Below are positions 23,114 through 35,492 of a stretch of 64,000 bases of DNA, one piece after another. The translations under genes were made by a program, and so were the position numbers. Under the pieces are notes generated by a model. It made no database searches and was not told the origin of the DNA. It was given only the letters and a program-made list of their open reading frames with translations. Positions within the stretch are counted from its first letter, which is position 1. Each line of letters begins with the position of its first letter. Origin of the DNA: Hofstenia miamia (taxonomy: Eukaryota; Xenacoelomorpha; Acoela); NCBI GenBank assembly GCA_004352715.1, contig SCFE01000080.1, forward strand, positions 1,025,523 through 1,089,522, written 5' to 3'.

Positions 23114-24899
23114 TCTAAATTCCCTTTAGGCTTTCTGCCTTAGAAATTTCTTCATTTAAAATTTCAACTGTGTATGTTTCTTTTAGTAAAAGGAGATTTG
23201 AGAACTCAATGTGAAACTTTTGTCAATCATTCAATATCTAGTGATTGTGATTTAGTTAATAATTTTACAAATGATTCACTCGAATTATTTATCTGCCACA
23301 TAACCAAGACTATGCCAGACAATAATGAGTGGGCATATTAGATATACGATGGACTCCCGCCTGTTCACTTTAATGTCAGGATTTGCTCGAACTCCCTTCT
23401 GCCTGAAAGGCCCGGAAATGCCCACAAAACAGTCAGTCCTATAAGATTTACTGTTCCAAGAACTAAATATTTCATAGGACTGGGACAATTGATGAATAGT
23501 AGTAATATTTTTTACCGATTTTGGTCAAAATATGAATTAAACCTTGGGACCAATGGGCCTATGTGACAGGGATGCGGAATTACTAGAGCCAAATTCAATG
23601 GGACTAAATGGCACTGCGAAGAATAAAATTTTGCTTTTACAGGACCCTGAACAGGCTAGAATGTTACGTTATTATAATTGAATTGTCTTAACATTACACA
23701 CACTCACAAACAATGTTAATATTAACATAAATAGTGACCACAACATTGTATGGTACCAAACTCAACTTAATAGAGATTGCCAAAAATCCATCTCATGTCA
23801 TCGATGTCATGCTATATGTGCCCAAGAAAAGGCAGATATAGCAGAAACGAAAACTGCTCATGCCTGAGATTGAAATTGTGGACAAAATTCATTGTTTTGA
23901 AAATTTTTCACAGTAAATAACAGTTTTTTGTTTTATAGTTACTTAAGATGGTTTTCTAACCCTATCTCAAACAGGCGTTTTTCCATTCTAAGCCTAATAT
24001 TCCAATGCTATTTATCATCAAGCAGCAAAACCTGGCAGGACTATAACTTATATATGACTGAATACTAAGAGATCAAAAAATCAAATTCTGATGCTCTGAC
24101 GTCATAGTAAAAGCTGACATCAAGAAATTGAGCCTAGCACAAAGAAATTGTAAAATATATGTTAGCATAGCAAATGGCGCTAAGATATAGCAATGTACAA
24201 AATTATCCATTGTATACCCTATGAATATGCGACATATTAACAAACATTTACAAAACAACTTATCGGTCCTAGGATGAAAAAATAAAGTTTTGGTTTTATG
24301 GAATAAGATAAATATATCTGTAAAATTTAAATTTAGAAATATAACATTATTTCTCAATGGGAGGCTGGGAGGGTTAAACAGAACAATCAAAGACTACATA
24401 CAGAAATTAAACACTTACCATTATATTTTACCTTGATGCTCATACACAAAAACCTGAATTCCATTCCTAAGACGGTATTACATGTAAACAGTTCAATGAC
24501 ATATCAGTGAAATTTTAGGGAAACAGACACTTATTTTGACAAGGAAAATATAGAAAACCTGGGAAAGGTTTTTTAGGCTTTACTAATTTTTTGAAGCACA
24601 ACAGCAGGAGGCCAAACTATAAAAATTGAAGGATATTTTTAGGATTTTGCAATATTCTCCCATTGCAAGTAAAAGTAGAGAAGTAGCCACCACATTTAAG
24701 ACAAAAACATGAAAAGTGTGATTTTAGCAGTCGAAGTAGCCTATAAGACTTTTTTTTAAAATCAAGAAAACTATTTCTACACATTACTTTTAATTTACTT
24801 CCATTTTTGTAATTTTCAGCAACAAAAATTTCAATATTGTTCAATAAAACCAAAGTGCATCACTGCCTACATCGAAAACAATATTCAATTTATTTGTCG
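23114..24899. other. AT-rich region, no supported gene
   Basis: The longest frame (105 codons on the minus strand, 24073-24390) is Phe/Leu-rich and AT-driven. No domain, repeat end or splice-supported exon was seen. Confidence 0.5.
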
Positions 24900-24917
24900 A
24901 TATATATATATATATAT

Positions 24918-25368
24918 NNNNNNNNNNNNNNNNNNNNNNNNNNNNNNNNNNNNNNNNNNNNNNNNNNNNNNNNNNNNNNNNNNNNNNNNNNNNNNNNNNN
25001 NNNNNNNNNNNNNNNNNNNNNNNNNNNNNNNNNNNNNNNNNNNNNNNNNNNNNNNNNNNNNNNNNNNNNNNNNNNNNNNNNNNNNNNNNNNNNNNNNNNN
25101 NNNNNNNNNNNNNNNNNNNNNNNNNNNNNNNNNNNNNNNNNNNNNNNNNNNNNNNNNNNNNNNNNNNNNNNNNNNNNNNNNNNNNNNNNNNNNNNNNNNN
25201 NNNNNNNNNNNNNNNNNNNNNNNNNNNNNNNNNNNNNNNNNNNNNNNNNNNNNNNNNNNNNNNNNNNNNNNNNNNNNNNNNNNNNNNNNNNNNNNNNNNN
25301 NNNNNNNNNNNNNNNNNNNNNNNNNNNNNNNNNNNNNNNNNNNNNNNNNNNNNNNNNNNNNNNNNNNN
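24918..25368. other. assembly gap (451 N) inside (TA)n
   Basis: N run bordered on the left by a TA repeat, with another TA repeat starting about 25 bases after it. Confidence 0.99.
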
Positions 25369-25390
25369 GTCTAACTAACTCCAATAACCC

Positions 25391-25428
<38 letters not shown>

Positions 25429-25460
25429 CATATATACATAAAATAACATTTCAATTTTTA

Positions 25461-25493
25461 GTCATTTTTCTGTGCGGATTAGAAGCAGCAGAT
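25461..25493 (+). CDS. possible micro-exon, unknown protein
   Basis: An AG acceptor (TTTTTAG) is followed by 33 bases with one open frame reading IFLCGLEAAD, ending at a consensus GTAAGA donor (25494). The donor is strong but the segment is too short to identify, so it may be chance. Confidence 0.2.
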
Positions 25494-25643
25494 GGTAAGA
25501 AGACTTTATTATATTTAAGAGTATTTTGATCAATTTTTAATTATTTATTAATAACTAGTTCAATTTACTTTTAATGCTTCTTAAAGTGAATTTGCTTTGA
25601 CAGACTTGAAAATAATTGCTGACGTAGCAGAACATATTAAAAG

Positions 25644-25673
25644 CGAGGACTTCGTGTAATCACGAAATCCTCG
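25644..25673. other. short perfect-loop hairpin
   Basis: CGAGGACTTCGTG, then a TAAT loop, then CACGAAATCCTCG. The 13-bp stem has one mismatch and is flanked on both sides by TTAAAAGC-like sequence. It could be a transcribed hairpin or a mobile-element relic. Confidence 0.6.
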
Positions 25674-25804
25674 ATTAAAAGCAAGGTTTCAGACACATCA
25701 ATGCTTAAACTAATTTTGAGGACAATCTATGTTTGAAAATCCATTTTTATTTTAAATAAAACTTTGTTGGAAATATTTAGTTGCAAAGTTTTCATGCCTG
25801 CAAA

Positions 25805-25838
<34 letters not shown>

Positions 25839-25907
25839 NNNNNNNNNNNNNNNNNNNNNNNNNNNNNNNNNNNNNNNNNNNNNNNNNNNNNNNNNNNNNN
25901 NNNNNNN
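25839..25907. other. assembly gap (69 N) beside (TA)n
   Basis: N run preceded by a TA microsatellite (25806-25838). Confidence 0.99.
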
Positions 25908-25914
25908 CGACACA

Positions 25915-25952
<38 letters not shown>

Positions 25953-25965
25953 CAATTGTGTCGAC
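25908..25965. repeat. palindrome around a (TA)n tract
   Basis: CGACACAATTGTA, about 14 TA units, then TACAATTGTGTCG: a 13-bp perfect inverted repeat with an AT spacer that can extrude as a cruciform. The N gap directly beside it is consistent with difficult sequencing. Confidence 0.85.
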
Positions 25966-26327
25966 TTTCGCTTATGTTATTCTTCATACAGTTTACACAC
26001 CACAATATCAAACTAAAATGAATTGTCAACAATAACTAAAATTCATACATTTTGTATTTGAGGCTCAATGCTGAATGCATGCATTAATCAAAAATTTTAG
26101 GACCTCATGCCTGTCATAAAATGCTTATACACACACTTCTATTAGACTTGCACCAAAGAAACTCTGTAAAACAAAAAAATTGAGTTAGCAATTCAACTGT
26201 AATTAATTGAGATCGCTGGTAGCTTCGGTTTGACAAGCCTGCTTTGACTATCATCAGCTGAATGGTGTCTAAGCAACCGAATCCTCTACAATCTCAACTG
26301 ATTGCATTTTCCTTACTAAGGTAATAC

Positions 26328-27080
26328 AGTAGACACTTTATATTATAGTACGCTTGATAAAAAACCATTGATAATAAATCAATCCCTAATATATCCAAAT
26401 TAGTCTGGAATTAATTTCTACTTTGAAACCCATCTGTTAGTAAATCCAACACCCCGATTAATAAATCGAATTATTCTAAGAAATGAATGACCGATTCATG
26501 TATTGAATCGCCAAACTATTCGTAATTGTGATATCATAGATGATACTGAGGTTGAAATTTTTCATCAAAAGGCTACTAAACGCATGAATCTGTTGGAGGA
26601 CATGTATATGATCCATTGAGCATGGAATAAGTTTCTTGTTACAACATCCGAAAAGGTTAGATCCAAGCTGGATTTACTGCTGTTTGGACGGAACTGGTCA
26701 ATGAAGAACCGAATTTACCATAATTCCTACTGGATTGACTGAAAAGTAATTTGATAGATAGCTATTGATTGGTGATTTTATAGTTCTGGAGTTGAAGAAA
26801 GAAGAGATGCTTAATGAGCTGGTCCATCACATTGTGGAATTTGACGAAGATAGTGGTCTAAAACTAAGTACTCCTGAGCCTCAAACAGCTGCGGAGATGT
26901 AACATTGTTTTGTTTGATAAGAATATGTTCTCAATAGTCTTGGATACAGCAAAATGCACGCTTTTGTTGCTTTAAAGGAAAACGTCAGCCCTGAATTACA
27001 GGAAAAGTGCCCTACAAAGCAAGCAAATCTTGATAAATTCATCATCTGCCATAAACAAAACATTTGTTGACATTTGTATA
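26328..27080 (+). pseudogene. pogo/Tigger-like transposase remnant
   Basis: A Tigger-like terminal sequence (CAGTAGACACTTTATATTAT, near 26328) is followed, from about 26540, by broken plus-strand frames. These read DDTEVEIFHQKATKRMNLLE, then MYMIH-stop-AWNKFL and TTSEKVRS, and later an acidic stretch (ELVHHIVEFDEDSGLKLSTP). They resemble the C-terminal part of CENP-B/Tigger transposases (W-N-x-V/L-T-x-x-T followed by an acidic tail). The N-terminal DNA-binding and DDE parts are missing. Assignment rests on composition and order, not a full motif set. Confidence 0.4.
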
Positions 27081-27289
27081 AATTGCTTAGCAATAGGTAT
27101 AACTTTTTTAATGCTTGTAATTTTTCTCTCAGTTATTAAATCCATTGGATAGCACTGAAAGCGACAATAGATCAAAATGGCAATTAAAGCATTTTATGTT
27201 TGCTTCATTATTCAGTCAACAACTAGCTGGTTGTTCCAATTATGTTCATAATCCCATTAAATTTGCTATTTGTAGAAATTTGGATTCTA

Positions 27290-29000
27290 TATATATGGAA
27301 AAGTTCTTATATTACACCAATTTTAAAAAGTGGATGTAAAACAAATGTTAAGAACTATAGACCAACAAGTATTTTGCCTGAGATTGGACTCATATTTGAA
27401 AGGATTATATTTTGAAATCTTTATCCCATCATAAGAAATTCTTTATCCAATAATCAATTTGGTTTTACCAATAAAAGATCAACTGTTGCACAATTATTAT
27501 CATATTTAGATGTTGTCTATAAAGAATTTGATGAAAATAAAATCATATCTACATTATGGATTTTAGCATCACACTTGAAAAATCGTCGACAAGTGGTAAA
27601 ATTTCGTAATACCGTATCAAAAGGCTGTATTATTACAAGTGATGTTCCACAGGGACAAATTTTAGCTCCAATACTATTTTTAACTTTTATAAATGACTTA
27701 CCAAGTTGTTGTTAATCACGTTTTTGCTGATGATGTGAAGATTTCAAACAATAATTTTCAAGAATTAGTGGTTGATACTGAAAGAATTATAAAATGGGCC
27801 GCAACTAATAAAATGAAATTTAACTTCCACAAGTTTCATTTAATGAGTATCAATTCTTCATACATAGCGCATAAAATAGAAACTGAAAATCTTCAGATTG
27901 ATACTTCAAAACATGTGAATGAGTTAGGAGTTAGTATATCGTATAATTTATCGTGGTCATATCATATTTTTCAGAGAATTAAAAAATCCAATATAACATT
28001 ATTACAACTACGAAGAAATTTACCTTCAAGTCTACCATCNNNNNNNNNNNNNNNNNNNNNNNNNNNNNNNNNNNNNNNNNNNNNNNNNNNNNNNNNNNNN
28101 NNNNNNNNNNNNNNNNNNNNNNNNNNNNNNNNNNNNNNNNNNNNNNNNNNNNNNNNNNNNNNNNNNNNNNNNNNNNNNNNNNNNNNNNNNNNNNNNNNNN
28201 NNNNNNNNNNNNNNNNNNNNNNNNNNNNNNNNNNNNNNNNNNNNNNNNNNNNNNNNNNNNNNNNNNNNNNNNNNNNNNNNNNNNNNNNNNNNNNNNNNNN
28301 NNNNNNNNNNNNNNNNNNNNNNNNNNNNNNNNNNNNNNNNNNNNNNNNNNNNNNNNNNNNNNNNNNNNNNNNNNNNNNNNNNNNNNNNNNNNNNNNNNNN
28401 NNNNNNNNNNNNNNNNNNNNNNNNNNNNNNNNNNNNNNNNNNNNNNNNNNNNNNNNNNNNNNNNNNNNNNNNNNNNNNNNNNNNNNNNNNNNNNNNNNNN
28501 NNNNNNNNNNNNNNNNNNNNNNNNNNNNNNNNNNNNNNNNNNNNNNNNNNNNNNNNNNNNNNNNNNNNNNNNNNNNNNNNNNNNNNNNNNNNNNNNNNNN
28601 NNNNNNNNNNNNNNNNNNNNNNNNNNNNNNNNNNNNNNNNNNNNNNNNNGATGTCCATCAATTAATAGATATAATCCATGGAAAATATGATTTAATTAAT
28701 ATTTTCGACTATGTTTCATTTGAATTAAAAAACAATCGGAAAACTAAAAGTTTATTATTTGTTATAAAGAAAACGAAGAAAAATACTAGTGATCATTGGT
28801 ACTTTAATAGAATTTGCTGCATTGCAAATTATTTAATTCAGAAATACAACTTTGATTTCTTTGGAAATCCAAAAATTAGCAAAAAGAAAATGTACGATAT
28901 TCTTTATGAATTTTTAGAAAATTCATATGAAAGTAATGGATGTAAACGATTCTTTTTATGTTTATGCAGTAACTGCAAAAAATCATTTAATTTTTGTAAA
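27290..29000 (+). pseudogene. LINE reverse transcriptase, 5'-truncated, with gap
   Basis: Plus-strand frames give reverse-transcriptase blocks in order: ITPILKSGCKTNVKNYRPTS (about 27300-27370), NNQFGFTNKRSTVAQLL (about 27450), HLKNRRQVVKFRNT, VPQGQILAPILFLTFINDLP (about 27645-27700), and FADDVKIS at about 27720 containing the catalytic DD. They continue into an intact 437-codon frame (27693-29006) that includes an N gap and a C-terminal Lys/Asn-rich tail. The endonuclease domain is absent and there is a frameshift before FADD. The order and the NYRPTS/PQGS-like/FADD motifs identify a jockey/CR1/L2-type non-LTR retrotransposon. Confidence 0.85.
28040..28649. other. assembly gap (610 N) inside the LINE
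   Basis: N run. The reading frame on both sides is compatible with a single LINE ORF. Confidence 0.99.
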
Positions 29001-29070
29001 TATTAATAATGCATTTTATATTTATGTTATTCTATATTATTGTATACTTATCTACAGTTTAATAAAGCCT

Positions 29071-29071
29071 A

Positions 29072-29107
<36 letters not shown>

Positions 29108-29108
29108 C
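29071..29108. repeat. (TAG)n tail of the LINE
   Basis: About 12 TAG units directly after a TTTAATAAAGCC stretch. Non-LTR elements of the CR1/L2/I groups often end in such short repeats, so this probably marks the 3' end of the element at 27290-29070. Confidence 0.85.
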
Positions 29109-29471
29109 TAATTTTCGCATTTGAAACGTCAGATGTAAATTTATTCTCAAAGAGTAATTGCTGTTCTAGTGTGAATAAATCCAAAATAGCTTGTCCTAAC
29201 GTAGATCTATTCAGCAGGGTCCACTATATGTATTCTTGTCCTCCTCTCCAGCATTATTTACATGACTACAAAAATAAGTAAAAAGGGCCAAATCGTCATT
29301 CCATATTATTAATAGTGGTTATTCACCAAGTGTTGATCACCCAACCAACTTTTCTAAACTGGATATCATGATCCTTAGATATCTTTTGTACATCTTCTCT
29401 AATTTTGTCATTGGGGGTAAACCGTGTAAATCTTATCACAGAGTGAAATGAAACGAAAAATTCTGATTTTT

Positions 29472-31286
29472 TAAATAAGATGGGCCCTCATAGGCCCCCA
29501 CCCTTAGTATAAAAAATTTTACTATGGGGGATGGGCTCCCTTGGGCTTCCGCTCCACTACACCCCTGGCCATGGTCCATGAAGCATATTTTGACAAAACC
29601 ATTCAGCTATATATAATGCAAAATTATATTTCTTTTGACTTTCAGAATATCTAAGTACAAAACACGGAACACTATATTATCTCATGTGTATCATTCATCA
29701 ATATCACTACGTTTTGCATCCGAGCATTCAAATATTGCGAAGTTGTACCCATGCAATTTCAAAATAAACTTACCAAAATTTGTGATATTGAGTGAATATT
29801 GTAAATTTGTTTGCTATGCATGTATAAATAGAAGTCATCAAAATATCTCATATATATTCAGGTTTTGCCAAACTAAAGATATTTTTGCTAAATGTATCAG
29901 GTTGGCTCCTTTGTATGATTGCTGAATGTAACCAATTTTAAGAGAAAAATTCTAACAAGTAATGGTGTGGCTTGCGAAGATATTCCAGCACTCATTAAAT
30001 ATATTGTATGACAAAATATTTGGAAAAGGTGCGGTTGGAGGACATTTTTTCATAAAATGCGATAATTCTTGAAGTTCCAGTAATACTTTCATTAATAAAT
30101 TCCATTATTACTCCTTTTTTAATTTTATCTTCATATCAACATTATAAATAATTAATTTTTTCGGTTTAATTTTTTTTAAATGCGCTTTGCTGCTATTAAA
30201 TTTTCCTATAAGTGATTTTATCAATGTTCTTTCGAAAATATCTGTTTCCAATTTGAGAAAATCCCGATTTCTAGCTTTCCAATCTTCGTACAATAGTTTT
30301 TCATTTTCACATCGTTTTCCACACGTTGTTGGACTTCTGTCAATATTTATTTGACAAAACATTTCAAAACAGTTATTTATCAAGAACATGTTCCTGTAAT
30401 AGACACAAACTACTTCGACAAGTAATTTATCATTGAAATCAATACCTACAGAGCATTTCAAAAATCTTAATAATCGCAAAATACACATAAAAATGCAGTC
30501 ACTCAAAACAATACAACTGATATATAATATAAAACTATAGAACAGCTTCTGCATGATGTTGATTTTCAAACAATATGATGATGCAATGATTCATACTGAG
30601 AACACTAATAAAAAATTGTGCATTAGTTTTATAACCTACATAACAAAACTGAAAACTTCTATGTGATTGTGAACACTTGATGATATGAAGATATTGGGAT
30701 TCTTTTATCTATAAATTTGGTTGCAAGTGCAGCATTTCAAACACTTTTTTCGATTTTTATTGTTGAAGACTACTCTTAATCTGTTTCTCAAGAGCAATAA
30801 AAGATACTTAAAAAATTAGTTTTGCTCACTTTGCATCCGTCTTTCTACACAACGAAATGCGCATTTTTAATATGTGAAAATATAAAATTAATTAAAAGTC
30901 CGCGGATTGCTTGTCTTCTAGTTAGAAAATTTCAACATGTCAACATCACTTTTCAAGCAGTTGTAGGTATGAGAAACAGAAGTCCTATTTGTTTTGTAAT
31001 TATACTATTTTTACAAATTTTTTCTTATATATGCATGGATTAAATAATTATATTCAATAACTATTATTGACAATATACATCGCTGTTGATATATAAAAAT
31101 TTGCATGATGTCTACAAAATATTCACCGACGTCCTAATGAGGGTTAAGTTCAAATCTTTAATGATTCATAAGAAAATTAAACTTTGCTTTACATTTACTT
31201 GACATATAGCTAAATTTTTTAATATCGGAAATTGAAAAAATGCCCTGAAATGTATTGTTTTCATTAACAATTAGTATTTAGATGAT
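29472..31286. repeat. 1.8-kb direct tandem duplication, copy 1
   Basis: Near-identical to 31289-33103 (period 1,817 bp), head to tail with no N between. The unit begins with a GC-richer repeat piece (GGGCCCTCATAGGCCCCCAC, also GGGATGGGCTCCCTTGGGC). A minus-strand frame (30108-30569; in part GIDFNDKLLVEVVCVYYRNM and RSPTTCGKRCENEKLLYEDW) keeps protein-like composition but matches nothing known to me. Differences between copies cluster in about 45 bp near 30150-30195. Confidence 0.9.
30108..30569 (-). CDS. hypothetical protein frame in duplicated unit
   Basis: A 153-codon frame with a hydrophobic N-terminal third (YSFILYISCIVLSDCIFMCI) and a Cys-containing polar remainder (TTCGKRCENEKLLYEDWKAR). 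The duplicate at 31988-32386 keeps the first part but ends 21 residues earlier through a small indel patch. An alternative is that coding starts at an AG acceptor within it (CTGTAG|GTATTGATTTC on the minus strand, about 30450), making the polar part an exon. No family recognised and expression unproven. Confidence 0.25.
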   Translation of the reverse strand: MKINIMQKLFYSFILYISCIVLSDCIFMCILRLLRFLKCSVGIDFNDKLLVEVVCVYYRNMFLINNCFEMFCQINIDRSPTTCGKRCENEKLLYEDWKARNRDFLKLETDIFERTLIKSLIGKFNSSKAHLKKIKPKKLIIYNVDMKIKLKKE

Positions 31287-31288
31287 TT

Positions 31289-33103
31289 TAAATAAGATGG
31301 GCCCTCATAGGCCCCCACCCTTAGTATAAAAAATTTTACTATGGGGGATGGGCTCCCTTGGGCTTCCGCTCCACTACACCCCTGGCCATGGTCCATGAAG
31401 CATATTTTGACAAAACCATTCAGCTATATATAATGCAAAATTATATTTCTTTTGACTTTCAGAATATCTAAGTACAAAACACGGAACACTATATTATCTC
31501 ATGTGTATCATTCATCAATATCACTACGTTTTGCATCCGAGCATTCAAATATTGCGAAGTTGTACCCATGCAATTTCAAAATAAACTTACCAAAATTTGT
31601 GATATTGAGTGAATATTGTAAATTTGTTTGCTATGCATGTATAAATAGAAGTCATCAAAATATCTCATATATATTCAGGTTTTGCCAAACTAAAGATATT
31701 TTTGCTAAATGTATCAGGTTGGCTCTTTTGTATGATTGCTGAATGTAACCAATTTTAAGAGAAAAATTCTAACAAGTAATGGTGTGGCTTGCGAAGATAT
31801 TCCAGCACTCATTAAATATATTGTATGACAAAATATTTGGAAAAGGTGCGGTTGGAGGACATTTTTTCATAAAATGCGATAATTCTTGAAGTTCCAGTAA
31901 TACTTTCATTAATAAATTCCATTATTACTCCTTTTTTAATTTTATCTTCATATCAACATTATAAATAATTAAATTCTTCTGGTTCAATTATTTTGAATGC
32001 AGCTTTGCTGCTATTAAATTTTCTATAAGTGATTTTATCAATGTTCTTTCGAAAATATCTGTTTCCAATTTGAGAAAATCCCGATTTCTAGCTTTCCAAT
32101 CTTCGTACAATAGTTTTTCATTTTCACATCGTTTTCCACACGTTGTTGGACTTCTGTCAATATTTATTTGACAAAACATTTCAAAACAGTTATTTATCAA
32201 GAACATGTTCCTGTAATAGACACAAACTACTTCGACAAGTAATTTATCATTGAAATCAATACCTACAGAGCATTTCAAAAATCTTAATAATCGCAAAATA
32301 CACATAAAAATGCAGTCACTCAAAACAATACAACTGATATATAATATAAAACTATAGAACAGCTTCTGCATGATGTTGATTTTCAAACAATATGATGATG
32401 CAATGATTCATACTGAGAACACTAATAAAAAATTGTGCATTAGTTTTATAACCTACATAACAAAACTGAAAACTTCTATGTGATTGTGAACACTTGATGA
32501 TATGAAGATATTGGGATTCTTTTATCTATAAATTTGGTTGCAAGTGCAGCATTTCAAACACTTTTTTCGATTTTTATTGTTGAAGACTACTCTTAATCTG
32601 TTTCTCAAGAGCAATAAAAGATACTTAAAAAATTAGTTTTGCTCACTTTGCATCCGTCTTTCTACACAACGAAATGCGCATTTTTAATATGTGAAAATAT
32701 AAAATTAATTAAAAGTCCGCGGATTGCTTGTCTTCTAGTTAGAAAATTTCAACATGTCAACATCACTTTTCAAGCAGTTGTAGGTATGAGAAACAGAAGT
32801 CCTATTTGTTTTGTAATTATACTATTTTTACAAATTTTTTCTTATATATGCATGGATTAAATAATTATATTCAATAACTATTATTGACAATATACATCGC
32901 TGTTGATATATAAAAATTTGCATGATGTCTACAAAATATTCACCGACGTCCTAATGAGGGTTAAGTTCAAATCTTTAATGATTCATAAGAAAATTAAACT
33001 TTGCTTTACATTTACTTGACATATAGCTAAATTTTTTAATATCGGAAATTGAAAAAATGCCCTGAAATGTATTGTTTTCATTAACAATTAGTATTTAGAT
33101 GAT
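31289..33103. repeat. 1.8-kb direct tandem duplication, copy 2
   Basis: Second unit of the tandem pair, ending at GTATTTAGATGAT, after which unique sequence follows. It contains the shortened 132-codon version of the minus-strand frame (31988-32386). Confidence 0.9.
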
Positions 33104-35373
33104 GGTATTGTTTGATTATTTTTCTTTTGCCCCTCAAAGCTTAAATTTTAATTTTTAACTGCTTTAATTACACATGTACTGCACAAATACTTGCATCGTC
33201 TTAGTTTTTTGTTTTTAAGTTTTTAGTATGTTGATAGGCTCTATATAAGAAACTTTATTAGCTTTAATATAGCAAAGTAATAAAAATGAACAAATTATCA
33301 TTGTACTTAAGTTGGCCCTGGTATCTTAACATACACAAGTGATCAAACATACATGTATACGTCCTATATGCATCTTTGAATAATTGGGTAATTATTTAAT
33401 GGTTTTCAAGATTGTACTATACATATTGTAGGTTTAGAAAAGTAAACTGAGAAGATACTACTTGCAAAAATTGCAAGAGAAACAATTTTATTAATACACC
33501 CCTCTGAATACAGTGCAATAAGTATTTCAATAGTTAAGTTTTATTCATCTTCTGAAAATATATGCATCGTTCAATTACCACTTGAGAAATTCCAGTCACT
33601 TTCTGTGCATCTGGTAACTGCATATGCATCATATTCGTCCTTGCCCATGTAAAGTGTTAAAAAATCTTGTATATAGATCACATTTTAATTGTGACCTTAC
33701 GCAGATAAAATGTGGCTCTGTTGTTCATGTAAAACGCAATGAGTGACTCTTTCATTTGATTATTTTAAAATAAGTGATATCAACGTTTTTCACATTGCTA
33801 CATCACAAATTATATAGGTGAAATATACAATTCGAACACTTGTATCACTTACGACTCGTACCAATAATTTTTTTCTTATTAGCACATAAAATTGTAAAAT
33901 TTCGAAATTTTAGGCAACGTAAGTCTATTAGCGAAGTTTTAAATAAAGTAAGTAATAAGTTTATAAGAATTCCAATGAATATCTTAATATGACATATGCC
34001 AAAGATTATTTTGTTAATGGAAGGCTTTCTATGAAGCTCGATTATGAAGAATGGGATTTATAAATTATATCGCTAATATATTCTGCGTGCCTTTTCCAAC
34101 ACTTTCATAGTCAATGCTTCATGAGAATTGTTTTGTTAATTAATTAGTACCCAAATTTAAATTATTAATGAAATTGGAAACATAGTCTACTATAGTATCT
34201 TCAATATTCTATTGGTTTAAATTTCCTTGAAGATTTCCTCAATTTATTGTCTTGTTTCTACAAGTACTTTTTAAAATTTTTTTTGAATGCAATCATAGAT
34301 TAATATTAAAACATTTAATTGAGGATTGACATTCATTACCTGCTCTATAGCTAAGAAAAATGTATAAAAAATTGTGACGCATTTTAAATATTTTCAGTGT
34401 GTTTCGAAATATTTAGATATTATAAGTAATGAAGGAGGCATGGGGCAGTGAGCCCACCGACTATAAAGTCTCGCCAACTTTCTCCCAGTTGAGATGGCGG
34501 AATTCTAGTTTTGTGTATTCTGTACTTGCATTAATATGTAATTTCCATCAGACTTTTAACTCATTCAATCTGAAACCACTTCCTCAATAAGAAGAAATAT
34601 AAGGCTTTATGTATTGCTAATTAATGCTTGAATGAGATCTTTATATTTTTCATATCATGTGCTCAATGATGTGGTAAGTGAAATTTGAAAACCATATTTA
34701 CATTCATTTTGGGCTACGCTTCGTATGGAATGACTTCCTAAATTTTCTACTTTTCAAGGTGCAAGCACTGTCTCAGCATTTCTTGAAAACATTCATTTTC
34801 TAAGTTCTATTAAAAATATTTTATTCAAGTACCAACGGGTTTTTCAGGCTCGGCTAATCTGCCTGATTCTACTATGCTCTCCCTGCAAATAAGAAACTGA
34901 GGGATATGTTCATATATATATTTGAAGTGTTACCGTATTTTTTCATTAAATGAATTTTTATTTTTTGTATTTGAACTCAAATACAGTCATTGAACATTTT
35001 ATCGTTGTTATTTATTAGGTCTTGGGGTCAATTGAACTCCAAAAAACGCAAATTTAATTTACAGATTTGAAGAATTTGAGGGTCAGAATATAGTCTTGAA
35101 TTTCACTTAAATTCTATCTATTCTGTATCAAAGTTTGGGTATGTGTAAAGAAATCTGCTGTTTATTAATAGAAAAAATAGCATTAAATAAAACGTTCCCT
35201 TAGAAAATATGTTTTTATGAACACTTATTTTGTATGTAATTCGAAAATTAATATCAGAATATTCAAAATAGAAATTATTAAAAACTTTGAAAACTGTTAT
35301 GTTTTAAATAATGTTTTATAATTACTGTCTATATTAAGAATTTTTTACGCTACAAAGTTTAACCATGTTTTAG
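33104..35373. other. AT-rich sequence upstream of the exon pair
   Basis: No repeat element was recognised. A TTTTTCAG acceptor at about 34842-34849 precedes a short open stretch (SANLPDSTMLSLQIRN then stop), but no donor follows, so it is not called. If the exons at 35374 belong to a gene on the plus strand, this region may be intronic. Confidence 0.4.
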
Positions 35374-35492
35374 CTTCTTGTGGAAGTACTACCTTAATTG
35401 TAGATGTTCAAGAAGCAGACTATACATATGGAAATACCTCTCAGCGTATCGCTGGAGTGACATCGATTTTCGTTAATCGTATTAGTGATATT
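35374..35492 (+). CDS. probable internal exon of an extracellular protein, exon A
   Basis: Acceptor TTTTAG ends at 35373 and a GTACGT donor starts at 35493. The 119-bp exon holds 2 bases of a split codon plus 39 codons: SCGSTTLIVDVQEADYTYGN then TSQRIAGVTSIFVNRISDI. It enters in phase 1 and leaves in phase 0. Together with exon B (35532-35778, which starts in phase 0 and ends in phase 1) it makes a symmetrical 1-1 module, the arrangement typical of shuffled extracellular domains. The Cys near the start, the N-T-S glycosylation sequon and the beta-type alternation (TTLIVDVQ) fit a secreted or membrane protein. I cannot assign the domain; a ZP-N-like fold is one possibility. Confidence 0.5.

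Noticed and set aside
24073-24390. 105-codon minus-strand ORF
   Set aside because: Phe/Leu/Ile-rich, explained by AT-rich composition; no domain or splice context.
29140-29237. Right terminus of the pogo/Tigger element (TAGTGGACCCTGCTGAATAG read on the minus strand)
   Set aside because: It resembles Tigger ends in general but does not match the left terminus at 26328 well enough to define one element.
29635-29925. 96-codon plus-strand ORF in the tandem unit
   Set aside because: Preserved only because the unit is duplicated; the start lies in AT-rich sequence and the composition is not protein-like enough for a call.
34437-34510. GGCAGTGAGCCCACCGACTA segment as a tRNA or SINE head
   Set aside because: It lacks a full cloverleaf and a recognisable B box; left uncalled.
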